A stretch of 64,000 bases of DNA from Maniola hyperantus (lineage: Eukaryota > Arthropoda > Insecta > Lepidoptera > Nymphalidae). The translations under genes and the position numbers were made by a program. The stretch covers positions 1,240,001-1,304,000 of the forward strand of contig NC_048557.2 in assembly GCF_902806685.2 (NCBI RefSeq), in the 5' to 3' direction. The notes under the pieces were generated by a model. The model had not been told where the DNA came from. It made no database searches and saw nothing but the letters and a program-made list of their open reading frames with translations. Below are positions 22,632-33,212 of the stretch, in pieces; the first letter of the stretch is position 1, and the number at the start of each line of letters is the position of its first letter.

Positions 22632-22852
22632 AGAGCGGTTACGCACTCATCCGATCCGAATCCGTGAAAATACGGATATAAAAACGGATATTGCCTACGC
22701 ACAAATCCGATCTCTGATCCAAATCCGTGGACATCTTTGACATATCTACGTCATATGTCCGATTTGAATCCGAGGCACATCCGAGATATTCTCACGGATG
22801 ACGGAGAGAACCCGGATGACGGAAGTGCAGTGCGTAATCGCTTTAACTGGAG
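22632..22852. mobile_element. Foldback element built of ATCCGA-type words
   Basis: The ends pair (AGCGGTTACGCACT with AGTGCGTAATCGCT). The interior repeats ATCCG/CGGAT words many times on both strands, giving several alternative hairpins. Confidence 0.65.
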
Positions 22853-22985
22853 CACAAAAGATCGAAACCATTGACTTATATATTACTTCGTACAGGGCTA
22901 TTGAACAAACAAAATGGCACTGACTCAGTAGTGCTTTAACACCAATGCAACCTCATTCATTGCAAGGTCGTTCATTAGTATCTAA

Positions 22986-23134
22986 CAGCCGTACTCAGAG
23001 TCGCTTAATCGTTACTTAAGTTTAGTTAAAACGAGACAGATTTATGTAAGTGATATATCTCTAATTATATCATAAATTTGTCTCGTTTTAACTCAATCTT
23101 AAGTAACGATTAGCGAATCTGAGTACGGCTGTAA
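22986..23134. mobile_element. Foldback element with long arms
   Basis: ACAGCCGTACTCAGAGTCGC at the left pairs with the right end GCGAATCTGAGTACGGCTGT. TAATCGTTACTTAAG and AAAACGAGACA pair further in. Confidence 0.82.
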
Positions 23135-23316
23135 GAGGTGGCACTGTTTTATTTGGTTCCAAAACCATGAAAAATTTTGTTCGCTTGACCATATCTTGTT
23201 ATTTATATCGATGATCGAAAATCAATAATTTGACGTTTATGGCTCAATTGATATATATAACCTGTGGAAAAAAAACATCAGCTGAAAGTCCTTATACATA
23301 TTCGTTAAACACTTAC

Positions 23317-26300
23317 CCTGACGCCGGTACGGTTCCACACGAGCACCTTGTGGCCGGAGTTGAGGAGGTTCTTGACGATGCCGCTGCCCATAATGCCGAG
23401 CCCGAGGAAGCCGAACTTCATCTGGCTCGCCTTGATGTTCTTCTCCAGGAGCGTTTCCGACACGTTCTCCAGGTCCAGCGGCGGCGTCTCCTGGATACAC
23501 CACCGAAGGTTGGTAATGGTTTTTGGATAAACTGATATTAAGTAGGTAAGCTGTAGTACGGCTCGTTAGCTCGAAAATAGTCGATGTTCGGTCCCATCCG
23601 GAAGAAAGCATGAAACTTGGTATATGTGTAGCTTAACTTCGATATAGATGTGGAAGCAAGTCGAAAAATGATTTTTCCCCCCTTTACCCCAACCCCCCTT
23701 TGTGTCTACTGTCGAGTTTTTTTAAACGGTTAAAGCTAGGAGAAAACTGTCAAACGTACTAACAGTGAAGGGAACAATCGTGAGGAAATCTGTGTACTTG
23801 AGAGTTCTTTATAATTCTCTCTTCTCAAAGGTGTGTGAAGTCTACCAATCTGAATCTGCACTGGGCCAGTATGGCAGACTGTGACCTAAACCCTTCTCAT
23901 TCTGAGAGGAGACCCGTGCTCATGCAATGGGTTGATCATGATGATGACGATTATTAATTTCGGGTGTTTAACTCAGATCTATGTACTTTGGCCAAACATA
24001 ATACGCATGGCTACGCGGAACCATTTACTGTAAAAGCAGCTTCGCTGTGGAATGCACTTCCGGTCGAAATAAGACGCTCCAAATCGCTGGCAATCTTTAA
24101 AAACCGTGTCAAGAAACACTATCTGTCACTGTAGATTTTCTGCCATAACTATTTGTACAGTTAGCTATGTAGTATGTATTATTTATTTTATTTAATTATA
24201 CTATATTGATTTTAAATAGTATTTATATACATGTACATTGTATATATTATATTATATTTTATAGTATGTACCTATTAGAGTGTATGTGTTTATATATACC
24301 TATATATATTTATATATATATTATATTTATAGCTACATTGCGACTCCCCGTCTTACAGTTCTATAAGTTCTTAAGTATAGGTTGCCTGGAAGAGATCACT
24401 TTAGTGATAAGGTCGCCCTTTGTTTTTTAAGTGTATCCTGTATTTTTACTCTCTGTAAATCTATTAACAATAAAGTTATTTTAAATTAAATTAAATTTGG
24501 CATAACGGTGAAGTTCAATAGATAGTTTGTGGTATTTATAAGCTGTGATGCCTAGTGGTTAGGACGTGCGCCTCCTGATCGCAGGTCGGAGGTTCGATCC
24601 CGGGCACGCACCTCTAACTTTTCGGAGTTATGTGCGTTTTAAGAAATATAGGCAATAAAAGAAATAATAATATTTTTAATTCAATTAAACTTTTACAAGT
24701 ATTTTTGAATCGTCAGACTCATCAGAGGCATCTACCACTGGTTCAGAATGCCTTTCCTACCGAGAAGAACCAGCAAGAAACTCGGCGGTTGCATTGGAAA
24801 TACAAGCTCTGTGAAAATTTCAGGTTTCTAACTATCATGGTTCATTAAATACTGACAGACAGACGGACGGACAGCCGAGTCTTAGTAATAAGGGTCCCGT
24901 TGGCATCCTTCGGGTACGGAACCCTAAAAAACATTACTTAATTGTCAATTTGTACTTACAGGTCTCAGTATGTTGGAGGGGCGATGCAGAAGGCTGGATT
25001 TCTTGGAGAAAGAATGGTTGAGCATAGAAGGCTTGTCGCTTAGCTCTGTGTCGGTGACGGACCGCCCCTTGGCCTTCTTGCGCGGCGTCGCCTTGAGCCC
25101 AGCCGAAGACGAGCGTTTTACTGGCTTCACCTTTGAACCCAAACGAATCTATAAATATATAGAATACATCAGTACTTAAAACTATTGTTTACTAGCTAAT
25201 GCCTGCGACTTCCTCCACGTGGATTTAAGTTTTTAAAAATCGCGTGGGAACTCTTTGATTTTCCAGGAAAAAAAATAGCCTATATCACTCTCCAGGTCTT
25301 AAACCATACTTATAACCTATGCAAAAATCACGCCCGTCCGTTGCTCTATTGCGACGTGAATCAAAAACAAACAAACACATTTTCGCATTTATAATAATTA
25401 TGGGTAGTCATAGAATAGGTCACGCCAAACTGCTTGGTTTCAATGATATGACATGCAATTGGGGGCATGCAATGCATGCATGCAAACCTAAACTAAAATC
25501 AAATTTCAGTCAGAAATCGTCAGAATCGACTCCAAAAATTATTATTGTAGAACTACATTAATTCTAGTAAACATAATAAAGTCGGAAATAAATTAAACTA
25601 TTTTTTAATTTTTAGTAATTATTTTTGAAGTCGTTTAAAAATATTTTATAATTTTTAGTGGTCCCATTGTATTAAAATATGCTATGCCTGGTTAAAAACC
25701 TACTGTTTACTAAGCGATAACACTGATCGCGAGCAATTTACTATTATCCATTGAGGAGTTCCGTTCTCCATATCCGAAGATATTCATCAGATCTTTACCA
25801 AATTGAAACGGGACCACCTCTGAAGTGTGTTCTATAAAACAAAAAAGGGTCATTAAAATCGGCTCATAATTGACAGAGTAATCGCGAATCAAACAAAACA
25901 AAAATATACAGTCGAATTGAGAACCTCCTCCTTTTTTTAAGTGGGTTAAAAAGATCATGCTGAAGAAGTCTTGCAAACAAACTTTGATCTCTATTACCTT
26001 GGGTGTACCGCTCTTCTTCTTCACCTCAGGCGCGGCGGCCACTTCCGCCGCCGGCTTGTCCTCAGAACTCTCTTCGTCCTGGACGTCGCTCTTCAGCTTA
26101 TCGAAATCCTCCTCGGTGTTGCGGACATGCTCGTCCAAGTCTCCGAAATTCTACGACAATTACGATACAAATGTAAACAAAATAGACGTTGGGATGCCAA
26201 GGTTCTGGAATGGCGACCTCGCACCGGACGGCGCAGCGTTGTAAGACCCCCCTACAAGGTGGACGGACGACATCAGACGAGTCGCAGGAAGCAGATGCAC

Positions 26301-29300
26301 GGCGGCGCAAGACCGTGTGGAAGTCGCTACAAGAGACCTATGTACAGCAGTGGACGTCTGTCGGTTGATGATGTAAACCAAGCGGTCAAAAGCGAGTAGG
26401 GCTCGCGTCTTGACAGGGTTCCATACCATTACATGTTTTACATTGTTGTACGTAAAATAAAGGTCTAGTGGTGAGCACGTGTCTTTGTACGTCTATCCGC
26501 GCGGCTAACTCATAGATCACTAAAAAGCTGTAATTTGGCATGTGTATACATATAAATCACGCGGACAAAGCGTTAACAAAACTTTTTAAACAATTTTTTT
26601 TTGGGTACTTCCCCTACACATAAAGTGGGGTCGATTTTTTTTTCTCCTCAATCTCCTGAAATTGTTATCAAGAAGCATACAGCGCCACATCTTTACCAGT
26701 GAGCGTTGCGGCTATGGTGAAATAAAAAAGTTTTACTTTAGACTTTTTAGGGTTCCGAACCTCAAAAGGAAAAACGGAACCCTTATAGGATCACTTTGTT
26801 GCCTGTCTGTCAAAAACTTTTTCCCGCTGACCTAGAATCATGAAATTTGGCAGGTAGGTAGGTCTTATAGCAGACATTAGGAGAAAAATCTGAAAACCAT
26901 GAATTTGTGGTTACATCACACAAAAAAATTAAATTGTGGTCATGAACTAATAATAGTATTTTCAATTAGCAAAGTAAGATAACTATATAAAGTGGGGTAT
27001 CATATGAAAGGGCTTCACCTGTGGATTCTAAAACAGATTTTTATTTATTTTTATGAATCATAGTTTTTGATTTATCGTGCAAAATGTCGAAAAAATACGA
27101 CTGTACCACGGAACCCTCAGTGCGCGAGCCTGACTCGCACTTGGCCGGTTTTTTTCAAAAGTTGACTAACCTCGGGGTGTACAATGAAGTCTTCAATTTG
27201 AGCCACCGCCTCCTTGAAGGCGACCGACTTGGAGGACTTGATCAGCTGCTCCTTATGTTCGTGGTACGGCTTGATGTTGTGCTCTTCGATCCACGCACTG
27301 TTGACAACAACCTTTATGTACAAAATTCCTATTACAATGTAAAGCTTCGGCTGTGGCTAGCCAACATTCCAAAACAGATTTTTATTTATTTTTATGCATA
27401 ATAGTTTTTGATTTATCGAACAAAACGCCGAAAAAATACGACTGTAGTACGGAACCCTCAGTGCGCGAATCTGAGTCGCACATGGCTGGTTTTTTCTTCT
27501 TCTTATTAAGTTTGACTTTTAAGTCTGCGGCCCAGGTGGGAGCGGGTGCCTCCCGCGGGGCAGCCAGGCAACGTGTATAACAAACTCTTAATATTTACAA
27601 AAAATTAGAATCTAAATATATAAAAGGAAAAGGTGACTGACTGACTGATCTATCAACGCACAGCTCAAACTACTGGACGGATCGGGCTGAAATTTGGCAT
27701 GCAGATAGCTATTATGACGTAGGCAGCCGCTAAGAAAGGATTTTTGAAAATTCATCCCCTAAGGGGGTGAAATAGGGGTTTGAAATTTGTGTAGTCCACG
27801 CGGACGAAGTCGCGAGCATAAGCTAGTATAATATAATAAAATAGAATAGAATAGAATATATTTTTATTCAAGTAAGCTTTTACAAGTGCTTTTGAATCGT
27901 CATCTAGTTTAATTTACCAATTTAATAATTGGAACAAAGATTCGTTGGAAAGATTGGAGATGGACGTGTTCTAATCAGGAGCGAGTCGGAGAGTATGGCA
28001 TCGCAACCGCTGGCCGCCCCGCAGGACGCACCCGCTCTCAACTGGGCCACAGACTAAGCGATAAGGTGAAATGGTGACAACAAAAATAATACCCAGCTGA
28101 GTTTGTTGTGGGCTTCTGCTCACACCAGGGCGCGTTTGGAACCCTCGTAGCTTTAGTTTTAAGTTTACGTAATTAATTACGAGTATTATCACCATAACAT
28201 CATTATCATACAAATTCCACTATTGACAATCAAAGTGTACAAAGATGTAATGCAAACATTGGAGCATAAATACTTTGTTATAAGTCCCGCAAATTGCTAA
28301 TGCGCGTGGCCGCCGCTAGACTGAAGTTTCGAGCTGATGGTTTATTTTATTTCAGTTGACGTCAAAATGACGTCATTTCGATGTTAATGAGGCATGGTTC
28401 CAGCGCAATAGCAATTGGCGGGACTTATAGTACCTATTAAGGCTTTACAACACATTAGCGCGGAGTAGGTCGAAGCGAAGCGCTAACCTCGCCAAGACCA
28501 ACGATCTCTATGTAGTTATTATGCGCAATAGAATGGTCATTCCAAACAAGTTTTTTTTTGTGTGTGTTGTTTCGCATTGGCTATGCTACGTAGCCCCTAC
28601 TGGCCGCTACAGCGTCACCGGGAGGGGTGACGAGCGCGAAGCTCCGCCTGGGGGCTAGCCTTAGGGCTCGAAGGATTTGAGAGATCGGGGGGCAACGTCC
28701 TCCTAAGGGCGCCTCCTGTGAGGCTCGGACCACGGCTTAGGATGACGTTGGGATGGGGGAATTTGTTGGACTATTGGTTAGTCCGTACGCCCCCGTGGCC
28801 GTAGCGTGAGTCCACGTCGATTTTTTTATGCGAGTGGCAGCCTTTTATAACTTGTTGGCTTTAACAAAGATATTGTTATTCGTAGCTTGATGGCCAATGT
28901 AGCTAATTCTGTTGTATAGACTAAAACTCTAAACAAAACTAAAACGCGTGCTATCCTTCTCTGCACGGTGCATAATGAAAGGGATGGATAAGGATAGGGG
29001 AATGTTTGTATATTATTTAAGTAGCACTATGTTCTTTTTTGTAACCCAAAAGGAAAAAAGGAACCTTTTATAAATAAGAAGGTTATAAATAAGAATTGTT
29101 TCGTACATTATTTCAATTATTCTTACAACAAACTGTCGATTACTGCAATAAAATCACTTTTAATTTGATCGATCAAAATAAACAAATCTTTTATCGAGGG
29201 GTAAAACAATGAGATAGAAGATTATAGAAAATCCCTTTTACATTTTGCCTTAATATTTACACATACTCAGGTACAATATTCAATTGGAAATGTTTTTTAA

Positions 29301-31950
29301 ATACATTTTAATACAAACATTTGACGACCTCCCTGGCGCAGTGCTGAGCGCTGTGGTCTTAATAGTGGAAGGTCCCGGGTTCGATTCCTGGCAGGGGTTT
29401 GGAATTTTATAATTTCTAAATTTCTGGTCTGGTCTGGTGGGAGGCTTCGGCCGTGGCTAGTTACCACCCTACCGGCAAAGCCGTGCCGCCAAGTGATTTA
29501 GCGTTCCGGTACCATGCCGTGTAGAAACCAAAGGGGTATGGGTTTAATAAAAACTGCCATACTCCTTCCAGGTTAGCCCGCTATCATCTTAGGCTGCACC
29601 ATCACTTACCACCAGGTGAGATTGCAGTCAAGGGCTAACTTGTATCTGAATAAAAAAAATAAAAAAACATAATATACCTAATATTATTCTATTCTGTAAA
29701 TACTAAATAGTATTATTGTAGTAAACAATAATACTATATAGTATTTAGAGACAAGGCACAGTTTAGCTATCACACAGTGAGCAAAGAATCACCAATAGAA
29801 AGCTACATTATTGTAAGTTGTTACTCTCAGTTAAGGCGATATTTTATTTTTAAACAATTGTAATAAGCTACCCGTGCGAAGCCGGGGCGGGTAGCTAGTA
29901 ATATATAAAACACAAAAAATGTTTCTAAGTATGTCCATTATAGACTTTGAAACTATCTAACTGATGTGCCCCAAACCAGTTTCATTAGAAAGGTTTCATG
30001 TGAAGATGGTTTTAGACCAATAAAAAAATGAATTAGGCAAATGTTTTTAGCGTAAAAGCACACGCCAGGTATCCGCTAGTAAATAATAAAAGTTTTATTG
30101 ATCACAAATAACAATACCTAAACACAATATTGCAAAATACAATACTTAAAATAAATTAATATTAAAACAAGTTAAAGCCCTTGCAAATACTTTAAAAAAT
30201 TGTTACAGGACGATATCATATTTATAAAATCAGGATAAATCCTTAAAAAGATTCTCAATTAAATATTGATCAATTTTTATTTTTTTTACTACTTTATTAA
30301 TTATTAAAAAGTAAGATTGGAATGATCATTCCAATCCAGTAAAGATTGGAATAATGTTCATTACAGCAATGCTGGAATTCCAGTCCAGTGTTGGAATGGT
30401 TGCACAAATGCCGGTTTGTGTCTGAAAGCACCCAAGTCTCAGCAGAAGCTGAGTGACCTGCATATTTGTAGTGTTACACCCACATACCACCACCTATAGA
30501 CGCCTAATAGCCAGACATCCACCGATCGCCAAGCTTTAGGCAGTTGCTTAGCATAAAACATTTTACGATTTTGTTTTCATGTGAAACCTTGCATACTCTT
30601 GAGGTTGAATTCTCTGTACAAATTATTACAATAGTACTTATGCTGTTCTACATATTGTGATCCTGCGAAAGGAGTGCTTAGACACTCACCTAAGACAGCT
30701 TGTGTTACGAGTGTCCTGTGATTGGGTTTTTCCTATATAGAAGTATTTTGATTTATTTCTGTATATGAAGTAATTTACTTATTTCTCAACTGACTGACAT
30801 GCTCTAACTTCTCACTAACATTTTCGCTAGCTTCCCTAATTTAAAAAAATAATAATTCTGATAGGTAACATATTGGGGTCTTATAATTGGACTGATCCTA
30901 GCTTCCACTAAAGACTGTTCAGAACAGGCAATTTATGGACTTTGGCACTAATTCAGTTGTTCACAATAATAATATTATGTGCACTCATCTGTGAATTCTG
31001 TAAATCCGGATTCCAGACACAAACCGAATACAGATGACTGCACAAACACCCTATGAGTAGCTCTATCCCTTACACAATGTTCCCTGCAGAAAAAGATAGC
31101 AGTACATTAAAATGAATTAGCATAATAATTAGATTGTTATATACCTTTGTAACCCAGAGAATTTATACCCTAGACTCTGCAAACAAACTCTGACAAACAA
31201 ACAACTCCAACTTTCTACTAAGTAATAGTGGATGTTCCATTTTTAAACAGGTAACTTTAAAATACTTACTAGTTATTAGTCCCAAAGAAATAAATGCATT
31301 GGATGTTTGTTGCCTTCTTGAGGGGCTTCAGTTCAGGAGTTGGTACAGCCACCTGGAAACGAACAAGGGTTATATTATAGCTTCATTTGCCACCAAAATA
31401 GATGTGTTCCATCTCTTTTTAACAAACAGATTTCTAACTTTGAGAGAAAGTGAGATGTAATATGAATTGGTTAAGCATTTATTTACATGGAAGTTAAGCT
31501 CTATTAGTGCGTAACTGTTAATGTTATGAATGTTTGAAATGAATGTAATATTGGTGGAGTAAGTAGATAGTGTCCCTACGAAACTGTGGAACCTAAAACC
31601 CTAATAGCGTCTAATTATGCTTGCAGGAAAAGTTCCCGCTAATTATTATTACCTACTTCAAAAAAGTATCTTATAATAACTTTGAGTAAGTTAAGAAGAC
31701 CACGCTAGTAGTTCTGCTGCACATTTTTTTTGATAATATCTATTAGAGTCAGCATTTTCTACGTTAAAGTAGCATAACGAAAAGACTCACCCGGCCGGGC
31801 CAAGGGCTGAACCCCTTCATTTTAGCCCTGAAACAAGAAGAATAATAAAATTATATTCTATGCACATTATTTAATACACATTTTCAGCATTGAACAACTA
31901 GTTTTAGGAACATACCAAACTAAATCACCAAGTTTATATGCGATAGACAT
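23317..31950 (-). CDS. GLYR1: GLYR1/NDF homologue (PWWP + 6PGDH-like), 3' exons not found
   Basis: Minus-strand exons in coding order: 31950-31916, 31827-31791, 31352-31270, 27297-27171, 26150-25998, 25148-24960 and 23490-23317. All have GT-AG edges and keep phase, giving 266 residues. The start MSIAYKLGDLVW reads into AKMKGFSPWPGR, a clear PWWP domain (about 5-94, including FFGTNNYAWI). An acidic/Ala linker and a Lys/Ser-rich basic region with an AT-hook-like TPRKKAKGR follow. Then comes the beginning of the Rossmann fold, with dinucleotide-binding GLGIMGSG at 238-245 and the next strand ending VWNRT. The family (GLYR1/N-PAC, Drosophila NDF) binds nucleosomes and helps Pol II pass them; in family members the dehydrogenase part serves structure more than catalysis. 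The remaining roughly 250 residues of the dehydrogenase are not seen between 18.5 and 23.3 kb. The gene is divergent to ATRIP. Confidence 0.88.
23770..23955 (+). repeat. SINE family A, 5' truncated
   Basis: Begins at the body (GTGAAGGGAACAATCGTGAG) and ends at GGGTTGATCATGATGATGAC. It lies in the last visible GLYR1 intron. Confidence 0.65.
23990..24134 (+). pseudogene. Non-LTR retrotransposon ORF2 C-terminus
   Basis: The frame reads HGYAEPFTVKAASLWNALPV, then EIRRSKSLAIFKNRVKKHY and a stop. This is the 'LWN-LP...s-FK..LK' tail typical of CR1/Rex-like RT proteins. AT-rich UTR and TATA microsatellite follow to about 24480. Confidence 0.68.
24541..24650 (+). repeat. SINE family A head only
   Basis: tRNA-like head GTGATGCCTAGTGGTTAGGA, box B GGTTCGATCCCGGGCACGCA and 'cggagttatgtgcgttttaa'. 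The body is missing and repeat D follows. Confidence 0.65.
24690..24800. repeat. Repeat D (reverse of 9846 copy)
   Basis: Contains GGCATCTACCACTGGTTCAG and GAAGAACCAGCAAGAAACTC. Confidence 0.6.
24845..24930. repeat. Repeat F fragment
   Basis: GACGGACGGACAGCCGAGTC then GGGTCCCGTTGGCATCCTTC and GGGTACGGAACCCTAAAAA. Other copies are at 37170-37345 (reversed) and 47195-47355. The end resembles element G. Confidence 0.55.
25192..25405 (-). mobile_element. Helitron-like element H3
   Basis: CTAG end with GCGACTTCCTCCACGTGGAT at the left; 'cgcatttataataattatgg' at the right. Confidence 0.62.
26185..26400 (+). pseudogene. Endonuclease-RT LINE C-terminal fragment
   Basis: The frame RRWDAKVLEWRPRTGRRSV, the PPYKVDGRHQTSRR-like block and 'CGSRYKRPMYSSGRLSVDD' match the tail of the elements of which 1-1140 is an RT. 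It is frame-damaged. A second such tail is at 47577-47765. Confidence 0.65.
26745..27152. repeat. Element G, near full-length, 18 bp from a GLYR1 exon
   Basis: Runs from TTTTAGGGTTCCGAACCTCA to CACTTGGCCGGTTTTTTT. Its poly-T end lies just downstream (minus strand) of the donor of the GLYR1 exon ending at 27171. Confidence 0.72.
27361..27493. repeat. Element G, 3' third
   Basis: CCAAAACAGATTTTTATTTA to CACATGGCTGGTTTTTTC. It is on the other side of the 127-bp GLYR1 exon, in the same orientation as the 26745 copy. Confidence 0.65.
27611..27826 (+). mobile_element. Helitron-like element, family H2, intact ends
   Basis: Begins A|TCTAAATATATAAAAGGAAA and ends CACGCGGACGAAGTCGCGAG (hairpin CGCG...CGCG) then CATAAGCTAG|T. 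This is the reference copy for H2. Confidence 0.78.
27840..27915. repeat. Repeat D tail fragment
   Basis: 'attcaagtaagcttttacaa' and 'gtgcttttgaatcgtcatct' match the 24690 copy. Confidence 0.5.
27925..28205 (+). repeat. Retroelement 3' tail, unclassified
   Basis: A GC-rich block (GCATCGCAACCGCTGGCCGC) is followed by 'agtttgttgtgggcttctgc' and 'aagtttacgtaattaattac', ending in ATCATTATCATAC. The poly-purine and microsatellite end looks like a non-LTR 3' UTR; no domain can be read. Confidence 0.45.
28281..28432. mobile_element. MITE Q, copy 1
   Basis: Terminal inverted repeats TAAGTCCCGCAAATTGCTA... and ...GCAATTGGCGGGACTTA; centre with TGACGTCAAAATGACGTCA. Copies at 38779-38940 and 48751-48918. 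Confidence 0.82.
28560..28830. repeat. GC-rich block between T-runs, possible retroposon
   Basis: Starts after a T9 run and ends with TTTTTTT. The inside is GC-rich (GGGAGGGGTGACGAGCGCGA; GGGGGGCAACGTCCTCCTAA). Composition and bordering T-runs resemble the 6004-6566 insert, but no target duplication was found. Confidence 0.4.
28888..28985. repeat. Foldback P fragment
   Basis: 'gtagctaattctgttgtata' to 'cataatgaaagggatggata'; left half only. Confidence 0.5.
29325..29668 (+). repeat. SINE family B, full length
   Basis: GACCTCCCTGGCGCAGTGCT to GGGCTAACTTGTATCTGAAT plus an A-rich tail. Inside GLYR1 intron 3. Confidence 0.85.
29669..31269. other. Rest of GLYR1 intron 3
   Basis: No exon seen. 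Contains a perfect 22-bp palindrome at 30315-30336 (GATTGGAATGA and its complement), a foldback P fragment near 31030-31120, and a Helitron-like remnant ending GGGTAGCTAGT near 29895. Confidence 0.45.
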
Positions 31951-32478
31951 AACGTACGTCTACACCTTTCCAATTTCCACGACGAACTAAATCAAAAACA
32001 ATCTAGACCAACATAAACTTTTCCCGCGTCAGTTCTTTGTGCCTATGGACGCTTACAAATTATTTTTAATCTGGATTCAACTGTCTTCGAGAAGTCTTAG
32101 AACAAGCTCTGGCTCTGGATTCCTATCTTTTAAATTTTAGTATTGCTAGAATTGATATTTTCCATAAAATAAAGGAGTGATTGCACTAATTTGGTTTAAT
32201 CATAAAGTACTTCTAGACCTTAATTTGATTAAAACTAGTTTTATTTTTATCCTTATTATTAAGTTTGGGTTATTTTCAAAAAATAAAAAATTAATGATGA
32301 TTATAATTAATTGCTTTGAATATATTAATTGCTTTGTTTCTTTTAATTAATTGTAATCTCGCTTGAAAAAGCCTTATTCTGTTTGCCTCTGAACGCTGCC
32401 TACGTAATACTTAATTCAACTTCGACTTCTGTTAAACGTACGCCAACTAATATTTTTACGCCTCACTGCCCACTGGTG

Positions 32479-32570
32479 CATTGCATCGCAACGTATCGCA
32501 TCTCATCGCAACGCAACGCAACGCATCGCACCGCACCGCAACGCAACGCAACGGATCGCATCGCTTAATA
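32479..32570. repeat. Degenerate pentanucleotide tandem repeat
   Basis: About 18 units of CGCAA/CGCAT/CGCAC, starting GCATTGCATCGCAACGTATC. It yields a Thr/Arg/His-rich chance frame. Confidence 0.75.
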
Positions 32571-32581
32571 ATTATTACTTA

Positions 32582-32790
32582 CTAGCCTATGCTCGTGACT
32601 TCGTCCGCGTGGACTACAGAAGCTTAAAAGCCCTATTTTACCCCCCTAGGAGATTAATTTTCAACAATACTTTTTTAGCGGAAGTTACGTCATAGTAGAT
32701 CTTCATGCCAAATTTCAGCCCGATTCATCCAGTAAATTGAGCTGTGCGTTGATAGATCAGTCAGTCAGTCAATCCTTTTATATATTTAGA
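32582..32790 (-). mobile_element. Helitron-like element H2
   Basis: CTAGCCTATGCTCGTGACTT at the left, (GTCA)n and 'ttttatatatttaga' at the right. Confidence 0.72.
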
Positions 32791-33212
32791 TTAAGAAGAT
32801 TATTACTTGTTTTTATTTAGTTCTATTATTTTATTATTTGTTATTTTTGTTTTGTTATTTTTGTAAACATTTGTCAAAAATATGATAGTGATGAGATATG
32901 TAAATAAATGAGAAATAAATAAAATACTTATAGCACTGAATCAGGTTTTTGAATTTTTGGGGGTAATTGTATAAGGGGATTTCTGAAAACTAGGGTAAAA
33001 CGAAAATTTGAAGTGGCAGCACACTGACTGGTTATTGGTCTGTGGTGTCTGAGAATTTCTTCAGCTGAAGGCTCAAAAAGGCTAGAACCCAGAGCCGTAA
33101 AAGTTAAAAAAATCAACTTGGTTGTCACTTTTTTTGTTTTTTTGAGAAAGCGCCAATGAATTTAAAATTGTTATTTAATGAAAACAAAGTATAAACAAAG
33201 ATTATTGTAAAT

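Larger units (their letters stand above)
31951..33212. promoter_or_regulatory. Divergent GLYR1/ATRIP intergenic region (likely shared promoter)
   Basis: The two start codons face away from each other 1.26 kb apart. No TATA box was identified. The region contains a CGCAA-type tandem repeat (32479-32570) and one Helitron (32582-32790), so the true promoters are likely the flanking 31951-32150 and 33000-33212 stretches. Confidence 0.45.

Noticed and set aside
22640..22850. Hormone-response or factor-binding enhancer made of ATCCG words
   Set aside because: The paired ends and word inversion are better explained by a foldback element; no independent regulatory evidence.
32383..32568. 61-codon Thr/Arg/His-rich protein
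   Set aside because: The second half is the CGCAA/CGCAT tandem repeat; no family match.
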